This document shows positions 43,789-52,444 of a stretch of DNA of 64,000 nt, in pieces; the stretch's first letter is position 1; every line of letters starts with the position of its first letter. Both the position numbers and the translations under genes were made by a program. Source of the stretch: Pseudomonas koreensis (lineage in GTDB: Bacteria; Pseudomonadota; Gammaproteobacteria; Pseudomonadales; Pseudomonadaceae). A model generated the notes under the pieces. That model ran no database searches. It saw only the letters and a program-made list of their open reading frames with translations, and was not told the origin of the DNA. The stretch is taken from positions 1 to 64,000 of the forward strand of contig NZ_JAAQYM010000007.1 in NCBI RefSeq assembly GCF_012986595.1. Direction: 5' to 3'.

Positions 43789-44454
43789 TCACTGGGCAGC
43801 GAACTGCATTTCCGGTACGTGATCCGGGACGATCAGTTTACCAGCGGTTTTGGCGACGATTTCCTCGACGCTGACGCCAGGTGCGCGTTCCTTGAGGACA
43901 AAAGCGCCATTTTCGATTTCCAGGTAGGCGAGGTCGGTCAGCACGCGCTTGATGCAGCCGGCGCCGGTCAGTGGCAGGCTGCACCTGGATAACAGCTTTG
44001 ACTCACCGTCCTTGGACGCGTGGGTCATGATCACGATGATGTTGTCGGCACCGGCCACCAGGTCCATGGCGCCGCCCATGCCCTTGACCAGTTTGCCGGG
44101 AATCATCCACGAAGCGATGTTGCCTTCGACGTCGACTTCGAACGCGCCCAGCACGGTCAGGTCGACATGCCCGCCACGGATCATCGCGAAGGATTCGGCG
44201 GAGTTGAAAATCGACGCGCCGATGCGGGCGGTCACGGTCTGTTTACCGGCGTTGATCATGTCGGCATCGATGGTGTCTTCAGTCGGAAACGGGCCCATGC
44301 CGAGCAGGCCGTTTTCCGATTGCAGCATGACTTCCATGCCTTCGGGAATGTAGTTGGCGACCAGGGTCGGAATGCCGATACCGAGGTTCACGTAGAAGCC
44401 GTCCTGCATTTCGCGGGCGACGCGCTGAGCCATTTGTTCGCGGGAAAGTGCCAT
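43789..44454 (-). CDS. scoB: 3-oxoacid CoA-transferase subunit B
   Basis: This 221-residue subunit carries the catalytic Glu in MLQSENGLLGMGP. It transfers CoA from succinyl-CoA (or acetyl-CoA) to acetoacetate. N-terminal MALSREQMAQRVAREMQDG fixes the start at 44454; the open frame extends upstream antisense-like into scoA but is not coding. It is 11 bases upstream of atoB. Confidence 0.93.
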   Translation of the reverse strand: MALSREQMAQRVAREMQDGFYVNLGIGIPTLVANYIPEGMEVMLQSENGLLGMGPFPTEDTIDADMINAGKQTVTARIGASIFNSAESFAMIRGGHVDLTVLGAFEVDVEGNIASWMIPGKLVKGMGGAMDLVAGADNIIVIMTHASKDGESKLLSRCSLPLTGAGCIKRVLTDLAYLEIENGAFVLKERAPGVSVEEIVAKTAGKLIVPDHVPEMQFAAQ

Positions 44455-44480
44455 GTTGTTGTTCTCCGTCTGGGCTTGAG

Positions 44481-45179
44481 TTATTTGCGGATGGTGCGCT
44501 GTTCGATGCGTTTTTCGAACGTGCCGCAAATGACCCGGTCGACGTAGATGCCGGGGGTGTGGATCTGCGACGGATCCAGCTCGCCGGGTTCGACGATTTC
44601 TTCGACTTCGACCACGGTGATCTTGCCGGCGGTGGCGGCCAGCGGGTTGAAGTTCTGCGCGGTGTGACGGTAGATGACGTTGCCGAAATGGTCGGCTTTC
44701 CAGCCTTTGACGATGGCGAAGTCGCCGGTGATGGACTCTTCCATCAGGTACTTGCGCCCTTTGAATTCGCGCACTTCCTTGCCTTCGGCGACCGGGGTGC
44801 CGACGCCGGTGGCGGTGAAGAAGGCCGGGATGCCGGCGCCGCCTGCGCGCATTTTCTCGGCGAGGGTGCCTTGCGGGGTGAGGATGACTTCGATGTCGCC
44901 CTTGAGCAGTTGCTCTTCGAACAGTTTGTTTTCGCCGACGTAGGAGGCGATGACTTTGCTGATCTGGCGGTCGGTCAGCAGCACACCGAGGCCGAAACCG
45001 TCGACGCCGCAGTTGTTGGAGACCACGGTGAGGTCGCGGGTGCCCTTGCGCTTGATCTCGGCGATCAGGTTTTCCGGGATGCCACACAGGCCGAAGCCGC
45101 CGGCAATCACGGTCATGCCGTCTTCAAGACCTGCCAGAGCTTCCTCGTAGGAACTCACGCGCTTGTCGAAACCTGCCAT
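44481..45179 (-). CDS. scoA: 3-oxoacid CoA-transferase subunit A
   Basis: This 232-residue alpha subunit has the GGFGLCGIPENLI loop that binds CoA and the VVSNNCGVDGFGLG motif. It starts MAGFDKRVSSYEEA at the ATG 45179, preceded by GAGG; a GTG two codons earlier is less likely. It is the first gene of the operon, divergent from a LysR-type regulator. Confidence 0.93.
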   Translation of the reverse strand: MAGFDKRVSSYEEALAGLEDGMTVIAGGFGLCGIPENLIAEIKRKGTRDLTVVSNNCGVDGFGLGVLLTDRQISKVIASYVGENKLFEEQLLKGDIEVILTPQGTLAEKMRAGGAGIPAFFTATGVGTPVAEGKEVREFKGRKYLMEESITGDFAIVKGWKADHFGNVIYRHTAQNFNPLAATAGKITVVEVEEIVEPGELDPSQIHTPGIYVDRVICGTFEKRIEQRTIRK

Positions 45180-45250
45180 ATGCACCTCTTTTATTGTTTG
45201 TCGGGCGGCTGGCTAGCCGAATGACTGGAGTGTCTCGCTGGAGAATATAT

Positions 45251-45296
45251 TTGTTAAGTTGATTTTTAAGGTTGATTGATAGATAAAACTCAACAA
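45251..45296. promoter_or_regulatory. inverted repeat upstream of scoA
   Basis: TTGTTAAGTT at 45251-45260 is inverted as AACTCAACAA at 45287-45296 (one mismatch in ten) in an AT-rich promoter stretch. It is a candidate binding site for the divergent LysR regulator. Confidence 0.4.
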
Positions 45297-45310
45297 TAGA
45301 TTCCGTTTAC

Positions 45311-45391
45311 CTGTAGGAGCTGCCGCAGGCTGCGATCTTTTGCTTTTGTCTTTCAACGTCAAACGATCGCAGCCTGCGGCAGCTCCTACAA
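45311..45391. repeat. REPIN (GTAGGAGCTGCCGCAGGCTG class)
   Basis: An inverted pair with CTGTAGGAGCTGCCGCAGGC arms is inserted between the scoA promoter and the LysR gene, ending 20 bases before the LysR ATG. Confidence 0.9.
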
Positions 45392-45410
45392 GGATCAAGG
45401 CGTATTCAGT

Positions 45411-46286
45411 ATGACCATCAAACAGATCCGCGCCTTTCTAGCCGTCGCTCAGAGCCTGAGCTTCGCCGTGGCCTGCGAGCGCCTGCACCTGTCGCAGTCG
45501 GCGCTGAGCCTGACCATCAAGGCGCTGGAAGAGGGGCTGGGCGGGCGGCTGTTCAGTCGCAACACGCGCAACGTCGCACTGACCGCCGAGGGCGAATCGC
45601 TGCTGCCGCTGGCCCGGCGGCTGATCGCCGACTGGGACAACGCCGAAGACGAAATGCGCCAGCGCTTTAGCCTGCAACGCGGGCGGGTGACGCTGGCGGC
45701 GATGCCGTCGTTTGCCGGCAACCTGCTGCCGCCGATTCTCAAGACGTTTCGTGCGCGCTATCCGAACGTCAACGTCACAGTCAACGACGTGATCAACGAG
45801 CAAGTGCTGGAAATGGTTCGCGACCGGCAAGTGGAGCTGGGCGTGGCATTCGAACCGATGCAGAACACCGCGCTGACGTTTACCCCGCTATACATGGACC
45901 GCTTTGTTGCCGTGGTGCCGCGGGATTCGGCGCTGGCCGGGCGCCGCGACATCGACTGGCAGACCTTGCTGCAGGAACCGTTCATTACCCTGCAACGACC
46001 GTCGACGGTGCGCGTGATGCTCGAAGAACACTTGCAGGCCCGAGGCATGAAGCTGCCGGTGGAGTTTGAAAGCCATCAACTGGCGACGGTCGGGCGCATG
46101 GTCGCCAGCGGGCTGGGGGTGAGTGCGGTGCCGGCGTTGTGTGCCGAGCAGATGCTGGAACTGGGCGCCTGTTGCCTGACCTTGAATGACTCCGTGGAGC
46201 GGGCGATTGGCGTGTTGACCGAGCCGGGCAATGAGCTGTCGGCAGCGGCGCAGGCGTTGTTCGATATTCTCAAAGCCGAACACTGA
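45411..46286 (+). CDS. LysR-family transcriptional regulator
   Basis: This 291-residue LTTR has its winged helix at residues 1-60 (AVACERLHLSQSALSLTIKA is the recognition region) and a C-terminal periplasmic-binding-like effector domain (VELGVAFEPMQNTALTF). It is divergent from scoA-scoB-atoB and probably controls that operon in response to a short-chain oxo or hydroxy acid. The target is inferred from position. Confidence 0.9.
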   Translation: MTIKQIRAFLAVAQSLSFAVACERLHLSQSALSLTIKALEEGLGGRLFSRNTRNVALTAEGESLLPLARRLIADWDNAEDEMRQRFSLQRGRVTLAAMPSFAGNLLPPILKTFRARYPNVNVTVNDVINEQVLEMVRDRQVELGVAFEPMQNTALTFTPLYMDRFVAVVPRDSALAGRRDIDWQTLLQEPFITLQRPSTVRVMLEEHLQARGMKLPVEFESHQLATVGRMVASGLGVSAVPALCAEQMLELGACCLTLNDSVERAIGVLTEPGNELSAAAQALFDILKAEH

Positions 46287-46302
46287 ACTGCGATCCCATC
46301 CC

Positions 46303-46386
46303 TGTAGGAGCTGCCGCAGGCTGCGATCTTTTGACGTTGTTTTTAGAAGCAAGATCAAAAGATCGCAGCCTGCGGCAGCTCCTACA
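46303..46386. repeat. REPIN (GTAGGAGCTGCCGCAGGCTG class)
   Basis: An inverted pair fills the gap between the convergent LysR and sirtuin genes, with long matching arms through GCGATCTTTTGA. Confidence 0.9.
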
Positions 46387-46400
46387 AGGGGAGTGCGGAT

Positions 46401-47243
46401 TCAGGTGGTCAGGTGTTGCGCCAGCAACGGCAGCAGCTGTTCGCACGACGCCTCGATCTTCAAATCCAGCAAGTCATCGGCGCGGGTCTTGCCCAGGTTG
46501 ATCGCCATCAACGGCTTGCCGCGATCGGCGATCACCCGGCACAGGCGAAACGCCGAATACGCCATCAGCGACGAGCCCACCACCAGCAAGCCCTCGGCAT
46601 TTTCCGCTGCAGCCATGGCCCGGGCTGCTGTCGGCGGCGCTACGTTCTCGCCGAAGAACACCACGTCCGGCTTCATCCGCTCGCCTGCGCAATACGGGCA
46701 CTGCGGGGTTTGAAAGCGTGCTTCGAACGCCGGATCGAGCAGCGTATCGCCGTCCGGCGCCTGCACCGCATCGACTCCGGCCAGGTACGGATTCTGCTCG
46801 ACCATCCGCTGTTGAATGTCATCGCGTGCGCTGCGCTGGCCACAGTCCAGGCACAGCACGCGGTGCAGGCTGCCGTGCAGTTCGATCACATCCGGACTGC
46901 CGGCCTGATCGTGCAGGGTGTCGACGTTCTGGGTGATCAACCCGCTGATCCGCCCCTGGCGCTGCAATTCGGCCAGTGCGGTGTGCGCCGCATTCGGCTG
47001 CGCCTGACGCACCCGTGGCCAGCCGAGCATGGCGCGGGCCCAGTAGCGACGACGGGATTCGGGGGCGGCGAGAAATTCCTGATACATCATCGGCTGCCGA
47101 CCCCGACGCACACCTTCACTGTCGCGGTAATCCGGAATGCCCGACGGCGTGCTGATACCGGCACCGGTCAGCACCACAAAGCCGCCATCGGCCATGGCCC
47201 GGTGCAGGGTGTCGAGGTGTTTGCGGGTCGGGCTGTCGAGCAT
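46401..47243 (-). CDS. NAD-dependent protein deacetylase, Sir2 family
   Basis: This 280-residue sirtuin has VVLTGAGISTPSGIPDYR for NAD binding, SGLITQNVDTLH, the catalytic His in IELHGSLHRV and a four-Cys zinc site (CLDCG and CPYC, about 48 residues apart). It removes acyl groups from lysines using NAD. The ATG at 47243 (MLDSPTRKHLD) is preferred; upstream codons lie in a REP. Confidence 0.92.
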   Translation of the reverse strand: MLDSPTRKHLDTLHRAMADGGFVVLTGAGISTPSGIPDYRDSEGVRRGRQPMMYQEFLAAPESRRRYWARAMLGWPRVRQAQPNAAHTALAELQRQGRISGLITQNVDTLHDQAGSPDVIELHGSLHRVLCLDCGQRSARDDIQQRMVEQNPYLAGVDAVQAPDGDTLLDPAFEARFQTPQCPYCAGERMKPDVVFFGENVAPPTAARAMAAAENAEGLLVVGSSLMAYSAFRLCRVIADRGKPLMAINLGKTRADDLLDLKIEASCEQLLPLLAQHLTT

Positions 47244-47289
47244 GGTCAGCACTCCGGGGCAGATGAATGCCTTGCAGGTTAGCACTGAC

Positions 47290-47372
47290 CTTTGTGGCGA
47301 GGGAGCTTGCTCCCGCTGGACTGCGCAGCAGGCCTGCCTTAGCGGGCGTTTCGCAAGCGCCCTCGCCACAGC
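47290..47372. repeat. REP pair (GTGGCGAGGGAGCTTGCTCC class), diverged
   Basis: A good left arm (GGCGAGGGAGCTTGCTCCCG) and a decayed right arm (GCGCCCTCGCCAC) lie between the sirtuin start and the methyltransferase end. Confidence 0.75.
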
Positions 47373-47384
47373 TGATAGCGTTGC

Positions 47385-48431
47385 CTATTTGCGTGCCTCC
47401 AGAATCAGATTGAACGGCGTCTGCGTCGCCCGGCGAAAGTGCGTGAACCCGGCCTCGGCAAACACCTTGCGCAAACGCATTTCACCGGCCTGTGCACCAA
47501 GGCCGAGGCCGACTTCCTGCGACAGCGAATTCGGTGTGCAGATAAAGGTCGACGCTGCGTAAAACAGCCGTCCGACCGGGTTGATGTTGTCGTCCAGCGC
47601 GTCGTTGGCGAACGGCTCGACCAGCAGCACCGTGCCGTCGTCCTTCAACGACTTGTAGGCATGCCGGGCCGCGCCGACCGGGTCGCCCATGTCGTGCAGG
47701 CAGTCGAAGTAACAGATCAAGTCATAGTCGCCGCCCGGGTAGCTTTTGGCGGTGTCCTGAAAGAATGTCGCCCGGCTGCTGACCCCACCTTCTTCGGCGC
47801 GCTGAGTGGCAACGGTGATCGACGGGGCGTGGTAATCGAAGCCGACGAAATTCGAGTTGGGAAACGCCTGGGCCATGATCACCGTCGAAGCACCATGACC
47901 ACAGCCGATGTCGGCGACTTTGGCGCCGTGTTCGAGTTTCGCGACGACGCCTTCCAGTGCCGGTAGCCATTCAGCGATCAAGTGACCTTTGTAGCCGGGG
48001 CGGAAGAAGCGTTCGGTGCCGCTGAACATGCACGGATGGTGATCGCCCCAGGGCAGGGCACCGTTGCCGCGCATGGCCTTGACCAGTTTGTCCTTGTCGT
48101 GGAAAAACGATGCCACCACGCCGAGCCCGCCGGCAACGTACACCGGCGAGTCCTCGACGGCCAATGCCAGCGCCTGTTCTTCCGGCAGGCGAAACTGGCC
48201 ATCTTGATGCTCCATGTAGCCGGAGGCAGCGTGGGCGCTGAGCCATTCACGCACCAGTCGGGGGTTGCAGGTGGTCTTTTCGGCGAGGGCTTGCGCGCTG
48301 ATCGGCTGACTGTCGGCCATCGCCCGATACAGCCCGAGTTCTTCGCCAACGATGACGTTCGCCAGCATCGCGGCGCCGCCCATGTCGTTGACCAGTTTGC
48401 CCATGAATGCGTTGAGTCGGGCCTCGTCCAT
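47385..48431 (-). CDS. SAM-dependent methyltransferase with winged-helix N terminus
   Basis: This protein of about 348 residues has a helix-turn-helix-like dimerisation part (ALAEKTTCNPRLVREWLSAH) in the first 90 residues, followed by a class I methyltransferase fold (AKVADIGCGHGASTVIMAQ, FDYHAPSITVA, YDLICYFDCLHDMGDP). This layout resembles O-methyltransferases and Rv1405-like proteins that modify small molecules. GAGGAG precedes the start; ATG at 48431 or GTG at 48434. The substrate is unknown. Nothing recognisable lies in 48435-48600. Confidence 0.85.
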   Translation of the reverse strand: MDEARLNAFMGKLVNDMGGAAMLANVIVGEELGLYRAMADSQPISAQALAEKTTCNPRLVREWLSAHAASGYMEHQDGQFRLPEEQALALAVEDSPVYVAGGLGVVASFFHDKDKLVKAMRGNGALPWGDHHPCMFSGTERFFRPGYKGHLIAEWLPALEGVVAKLEHGAKVADIGCGHGASTVIMAQAFPNSNFVGFDYHAPSITVATQRAEEGGVSSRATFFQDTAKSYPGGDYDLICYFDCLHDMGDPVGAARHAYKSLKDDGTVLLVEPFANDALDDNINPVGRLFYAASTFICTPNSLSQEVGLGLGAQAGEMRLRKVFAEAGFTHFRRATQTPFNLILEARK

Positions 48432-48600
48432 CACATGTGCTCCTCAAACAGGATCACAGTCCGGCGGCGTTGAAGGTCGAGGCATACCCCACCGGGCGGT
48501 GGTCATGGATGCGGGCAGGGCGATGGTTGCGTCCTGCAGCCCCCTCGACTGGGTCATCAGTCAGTCTAGCCGGGCCGGGGCAACCTGCAGCGTTTGTGGC

Positions 48601-49929
48601 TCACGTAATTTCCCTTGGGGGCCAGGAGAGTGGCAATTTCAGTTCAGCACACAAACCACCGCCCTCGCGATTGCTCAGGGTCAGCGAACCGCCGAGGGCC
48701 ATCGCCAGTTGCTGGGCGATCGCCAGTCCGAGGCCGGTGCCGCCGGTGCTGCGGTTGCGCGAGTTTTCCACGCGATAGAACGGCTCCAGGACCTTTTGCA
48801 ACTGGTCTTCGGCAATGCCCGGCCCGCGATCCATGACCTTGATGGTAAGGCCCGCGCCGGTGTCGACCTGCAATTGCGCCGCCCCGGAAAATTTCAGCGC
48901 GTTATCGGTGAGGTTCACCAGTACCCGGCGCAGGGCTTGGGGGCGGGTGTCGATCACTGCCGCACTCTTGCCCTGCAACTGCACGTCCTTGCCCATGTCC
49001 TGATAGTCGAACACCAGACTGTCGAGGAACGAGTCGAGGTCGGTGCGGCGGCTTTCCTCGGTCGAGCCGTGGATGCTGCGGGCGTACGCCACGCCTTCGC
49101 GCACCAGATGCTCCATCTCGCCGAGGTCGTTGCACAGTTTGTCTTTTTCCACCGAGTCGTCCATGAACTCTGCGCGCAGCTTCATGCGGGTGATCGGGGT
49201 TTGCAGATCATGGGAAATCGCCGCCAGCAGTTGCATGCGCTCCTTGAGATAGGCGGCGATGCGCGCCTGCATTGCGTTGAAGGCCCGTGCGGCGTGCGCC
49301 ACTTCCGTCGGGCCTTGCTCATCGAGCATCACCGGGTGCGCGTTGGGATCGAGGGTTTCCACCGCGTTGGCGAGGCGGGCAAGGGGGCGGATGGCAATGC
49401 GCACCGCCAGCCAGGTGCAGGCGATCAGCAGCGCCAGTTGCCCGAGCAATACCCCTGGCAGCCACGGCGACAGCGGCGGCATGGCCGGACGCACATCGAG
49501 GGTCACCGGGCTGCCATCGCTGAGGCGTACATGGGCCTGAAAGTGTTTTTTCTCCCCGGCAAACCGAGTGAAGGTCAGCGGATGGGCGCCGCCGATCGCG
49601 GCTGTGATCGAGGTCACGGCCACCGGCACTTCGTCGGCATCGGCGTCGAGCGGTGCACCGGCTTCGCCGTCGCTCAACAGATAGTCGTAGTTGGTGCGGG
49701 CCAGTCGGCTCAGCCAGGCGGGGCGTTCCTGCATGGGCAGGCGGTCGAGGATCGCGATCGAAGTCGAGACATCGCTTCGCATATTGCCGAGCATGGTGCT
49801 TCTGGCGCTCTGGAAACGCTCGTAATACTGCGCGCCGAACGACAGCGCCTGAGCGAGGATCAGCCCGACCAGAAAGATCAGCGACAAGCGCGACGCCAGG
49901 GTGCGCGGCCACTGCAGTTTGAGGCTCAT
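48601..49929 (-). CDS. sensor histidine kinase
   Basis: This 442-residue inner-membrane kinase has a first transmembrane segment at about 15-35 (LSLIFLVGLILAQALSFGA), a periplasmic sensor of about 120 residues, a second membrane segment at about 158-178, HAMP, the phosphoacceptor H-box AAISHDLQTPITRMK and N, G1 and G2 boxes (NLTDNALKF, DRGPGIAED, GTGLGLAIAQQL). It overlaps the response regulator gene by 4 bases (ATGA), so the pair is co-translated. The signal is unknown. Confidence 0.93.
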   Translation of the reverse strand: MSLKLQWPRTLASRLSLIFLVGLILAQALSFGAQYYERFQSARSTMLGNMRSDVSTSIAILDRLPMQERPAWLSRLARTNYDYLLSDGEAGAPLDADADEVPVAVTSITAAIGGAHPLTFTRFAGEKKHFQAHVRLSDGSPVTLDVRPAMPPLSPWLPGVLLGQLALLIACTWLAVRIAIRPLARLANAVETLDPNAHPVMLDEQGPTEVAHAARAFNAMQARIAAYLKERMQLLAAISHDLQTPITRMKLRAEFMDDSVEKDKLCNDLGEMEHLVREGVAYARSIHGSTEESRRTDLDSFLDSLVFDYQDMGKDVQLQGKSAAVIDTRPQALRRVLVNLTDNALKFSGAAQLQVDTGAGLTIKVMDRGPGIAEDQLQKVLEPFYRVENSRNRSTGGTGLGLAIAQQLAMALGGSLTLSNREGGGLCAELKLPLSWPPREIT

Positions 49930-50666
49930 GCCGAGGCCCCGATGATTTCCACCGGCAACGAGAACACATAGCCCTCACTGCGCACGGTCTTGATGTAGGC
50001 CGGTTCGCGGGCGTCGTCGAGCAGACGCTGGCGCAGGCGACTGACCAGCAGATCGATGGAACGGTCGAACAGATCGGCCTCGCGACCTTGGGTCAGATTG
50101 AGCAACTGATCGCGACTGAGCACCCGCTGCGGGTGATCGAGGAACACCCGCAGCAAGCGGTATTCGGCGCCACTGAGGGCAACCAGCGTACCGTCCTGAT
50201 CCAGCAGATGCCGGGCCGAGGTGTCCAGTTGCCAGCGGCCGAAAGCCAGCAGGCGACCGCTTTCGGTGACCACCAGATTCGGCGGCAACATGCGCGTACG
50301 GCGCAGCACGGCGTTGATGCGTGCCAGCAGTTCACGGGCGGCGAACGGTTTGGTCAGGTAATCATCGGCGCCCATTTCCAGGCCGATGATGCGGTCGGTT
50401 TCATCGTTGCGCGCGGTGAGCATCAGCACCGGCGTGGCCTTGTGTTTGCCCACGCGCAATTCGCGACACAGCTGCAGGCCATCGTCACCGGGCATCATGA
50501 TGTCGAGCACGATCAGGTCGACGGTATTGGCTTCGAGAAAGCTGCGCATCTGCCGGCCATCGGCAACCACGGTGGTGCGCAGGCCGTTCTTTTTCAGGTA
50601 ATTGCCGACCAGCTCGCGGATCTCGCGGTCGTCGTCGACGATGAGAATGTGATCGACATGTTCCAT
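49926..50666 (-). CDS. OmpR-family response regulator
   Basis: This 246-residue regulator has a receiver with acidic pocket ILIVDDD, phosphoacceptor Asp in LIVLDIMMPGDDG and Lys in DDYLTKPF, followed by an OmpR/PhoB winged helix (RVLSRDQLLNLT, DRSIDLLVSRLRQRL, IKTVRSEGYVFSL). Two long repeated sites lie upstream and fit autoregulation. It may also control the divergent DUF2790 gene. Confidence 0.94.
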   Translation of the reverse strand: MEHVDHILIVDDDREIRELVGNYLKKNGLRTTVVADGRQMRSFLEANTVDLIVLDIMMPGDDGLQLCRELRVGKHKATPVLMLTARNDETDRIIGLEMGADDYLTKPFAARELLARINAVLRRTRMLPPNLVVTESGRLLAFGRWQLDTSARHLLDQDGTLVALSGAEYRLLRVFLDHPQRVLSRDQLLNLTQGREADLFDRSIDLLVSRLRQRLLDDAREPAYIKTVRSEGYVFSLPVEIIGASA

Positions 50667-50733
50667 CGGAGAACCTCTATCAAAGGGCGATGCCGTGCAG
50701 TCTATCGAGACTGTTGCGGTTCGCCTGCCCGGG

Positions 50734-50839
50734 TTTGTATTGCAGTGTATCTGGCGCAACGCCGGATACACACCAACGCAAAAACGCGAGTTTTCCAAGG
50801 CTTTGTATCGCTGTGTATCTCCGGGCGGCGGGGATACAC
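50734..50839. promoter_or_regulatory. two repeated operator-like sites between the response regulator and DUF2790 genes
   Basis: Each site has TGTAT repeated at a 10-base step (50736 and 50746; 50804 and 50814) and then a dyad GTGTATC-N13-GATACAC (50745-50771 and 50813-50839). The same layout, with equal spacer length but unrelated spacer sequence, occurs twice 68 bp apart. OmpR-type regulators bind direct repeats with a 10-11 base step, so these are probable binding sites for the adjacent regulator. Confidence 0.6.
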
Positions 50840-50960
50840 AGCGAGTCATACCGAGCGTTTCCAGACACACACGCGATACCTCGGGCGCCTCAAATAGGCG
50901 CCATCGAGGCCCACACCGATGGCCTCGGCTCAAACCCCTACATGCCCCGAGGAAACCGCC

Positions 50961-51224
50961 ATGACCAGCAAATCCGTGATCGCCGCCTGCCTGTTCGCCG
51001 CCCTGAACATTTGCACCCTGTCGGCCCGCGCCGAAGCCGATGCCAGCCCGCACACCTACACTTACGGCACACACCTGGACGTGCAGAAAGTGCTGTCGAT
51101 GACCCAGGACACTTCGGTGGCCTGCGGCATAGTCGATGCGCGCATGACCTACCTCGATTCGGCGGGCAAGACCCAAGTGCTGGATTACCGCAAATTCGCC
51201 GACGGCTGCAACAACGAGAACTGA
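50961..51224 (+). CDS. small exported DUF2790 protein
   Basis: This 87-residue protein has a signal peptide (SVIAACLFAALNICTLSARA) and the DUF2790 pattern (YTYGTHLDVQKVLSM and ACGIVDARMTYLDS). DUF2790 proteins are small Pseudomonas periplasmic proteins of unknown role, often next to two-component systems. ATG at 50961. It is divergent from the response regulator, with the repeated sites between them. Confidence 0.85.
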   Translation: MTSKSVIAACLFAALNICTLSARAEADASPHTYTYGTHLDVQKVLSMTQDTSVACGIVDARMTYLDSAGKTQVLDYRKFADGCNNEN

Positions 51225-51495
51225 GTGCTTATCGGCATCGGCCGTCGCTGGCCGTCCCTCTCAATGGCTCACAGGTCGCGCACCATGAGCCATGGGTCGT
51301 TGTCCCTGGCGCGGAAGCGCTCCAGCAGTGTCCAGCCGCGCTGCCCCGACGGTGTTTCGAGGGCTTTACAAAAGCTCGCCATTCATCGGCCCGGCGCCTG
51401 TTTTAAAGGCTCTTCGGACGATTGGCAGGGACGCCGGCGACCCTCCGCGCGATAGTGAGTTGGCCAGTCCACCCACCTGCTGCGGAGCACGATTG

Positions 51496-52308
51496 ATGAG
51501 CACCCCCATTGATCTGACGGGCCTGAAAGAACGCCAGAAAGTCGCCTGGGCCAGCGGCGACTATGCGCTGATCGGCACCACCTTGCAGATTGTTGGCGAA
51601 AACCTTGCCGAGGCCTGCGACCTGCGCTGCGATGAAGAGGTGCTGGATGTCGCCGCCGGCAATGGCAATGCCACCCTCGCGGCGGCGCGCCGTGGCTGTC
51701 GGGTGACCTCCACCGACTACGTCGCGGCGCTGCTGGAGCGCGGGCAGGATCGGGCGCGGGCCGAGCATCTGGACGTGACTTTTCAGGTCGCCGATGCCGA
51801 AGCGTTGCCGTTTGCCGATGACAGTTTCGATGCGGTGCTCTCGACCTTCGGCGTGATGTTCGCCCCGGACCAGCCCACCGCCGCCACGGAGCTGGCGCGG
51901 GTCTGCCGGCGGGGCGGGCGGATCGGTCTGGCGAACTGGACGCCGGAAGGCTTCGTCGGCCAGATGTTCAAGGTGCTGGGTCGCCACGTGCCATCGCCCG
52001 CCGTGGCCCAGCCGCCATCGAATTGGGGCACCGAAACGTGGTTGCACAGCCATTTCGACGAACGTCAGTTTTTGCTGCAGGTGACGCGCCGCACCTTCAA
52101 CTTTCGCTATCGCTCGGCAGCGCATTTCATCGACATTTTCCGCCACTGGTACGGACCGGTGCACAAAGCCTTCGCGGCGTTGCCACCGGAAAGCGCTCTG
52201 GCGCTGGAGAGTGATCTGGCGGATTTGTTGAACCGGTCGAACCGGGCGGGAGAGGGCTCGCTGGTGGTGCCGAGCGAGTATCTGGAGGTGGTCATTACCA
52301 AGCGCTGA
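51496..52308 (+). CDS. class I SAM-dependent methyltransferase
   Basis: This 270-residue methyltransferase of the UbiE/Methyltransf_11 type has motif I VLDVAAGNGNATLAAARRG, acidic loop TSTDYV, and motif post-II AEALPFADDSFDAVLSTFG. The start ATG at 51496 has GGAG before it and matches common N termini (MSTPIDLTGLKERQK). The substrate is unknown, probably a small molecule. The 271 bases before it (51225-51495) show nothing I recognise. Confidence 0.85.
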   Translation: MSTPIDLTGLKERQKVAWASGDYALIGTTLQIVGENLAEACDLRCDEEVLDVAAGNGNATLAAARRGCRVTSTDYVAALLERGQDRARAEHLDVTFQVADAEALPFADDSFDAVLSTFGVMFAPDQPTAATELARVCRRGGRIGLANWTPEGFVGQMFKVLGRHVPSPAVAQPPSNWGTETWLHSHFDERQFLLQVTRRTFNFRYRSAAHFIDIFRHWYGPVHKAFAALPPESALALESDLADLLNRSNRAGEGSLVVPSEYLEVVITKR

Positions 52309-52330
52309 ATGGCCGAACAGCGCCAAACCC

Positions 52331-52419
52331 TGTGGGAGCGAGCCTGCTCGCGAATGCGGTGGGTCAGTACAATGAACTACTGACTGAATAAACGCCTTCG
52401 CGAGCAGGCTCGCTCCCAC
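52331..52419. repeat. REP pair (GTGGGAGCGAGCCTGCTCGC class)
   Basis: An inverted pair between the convergent methyltransferase and phosphatidylcholine synthase genes. Confidence 0.88.
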
Positions 52420-52444
52420 CGGGATGTTGTCTGGCTGCCCAGGC

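Noticed and set aside
43789..45087. Long upstream extension of the scoB frame
   Set aside because: It runs through scoA in another frame and is Arg/His-rich. The real start is the ATG at 44454, which matches the family N terminus.
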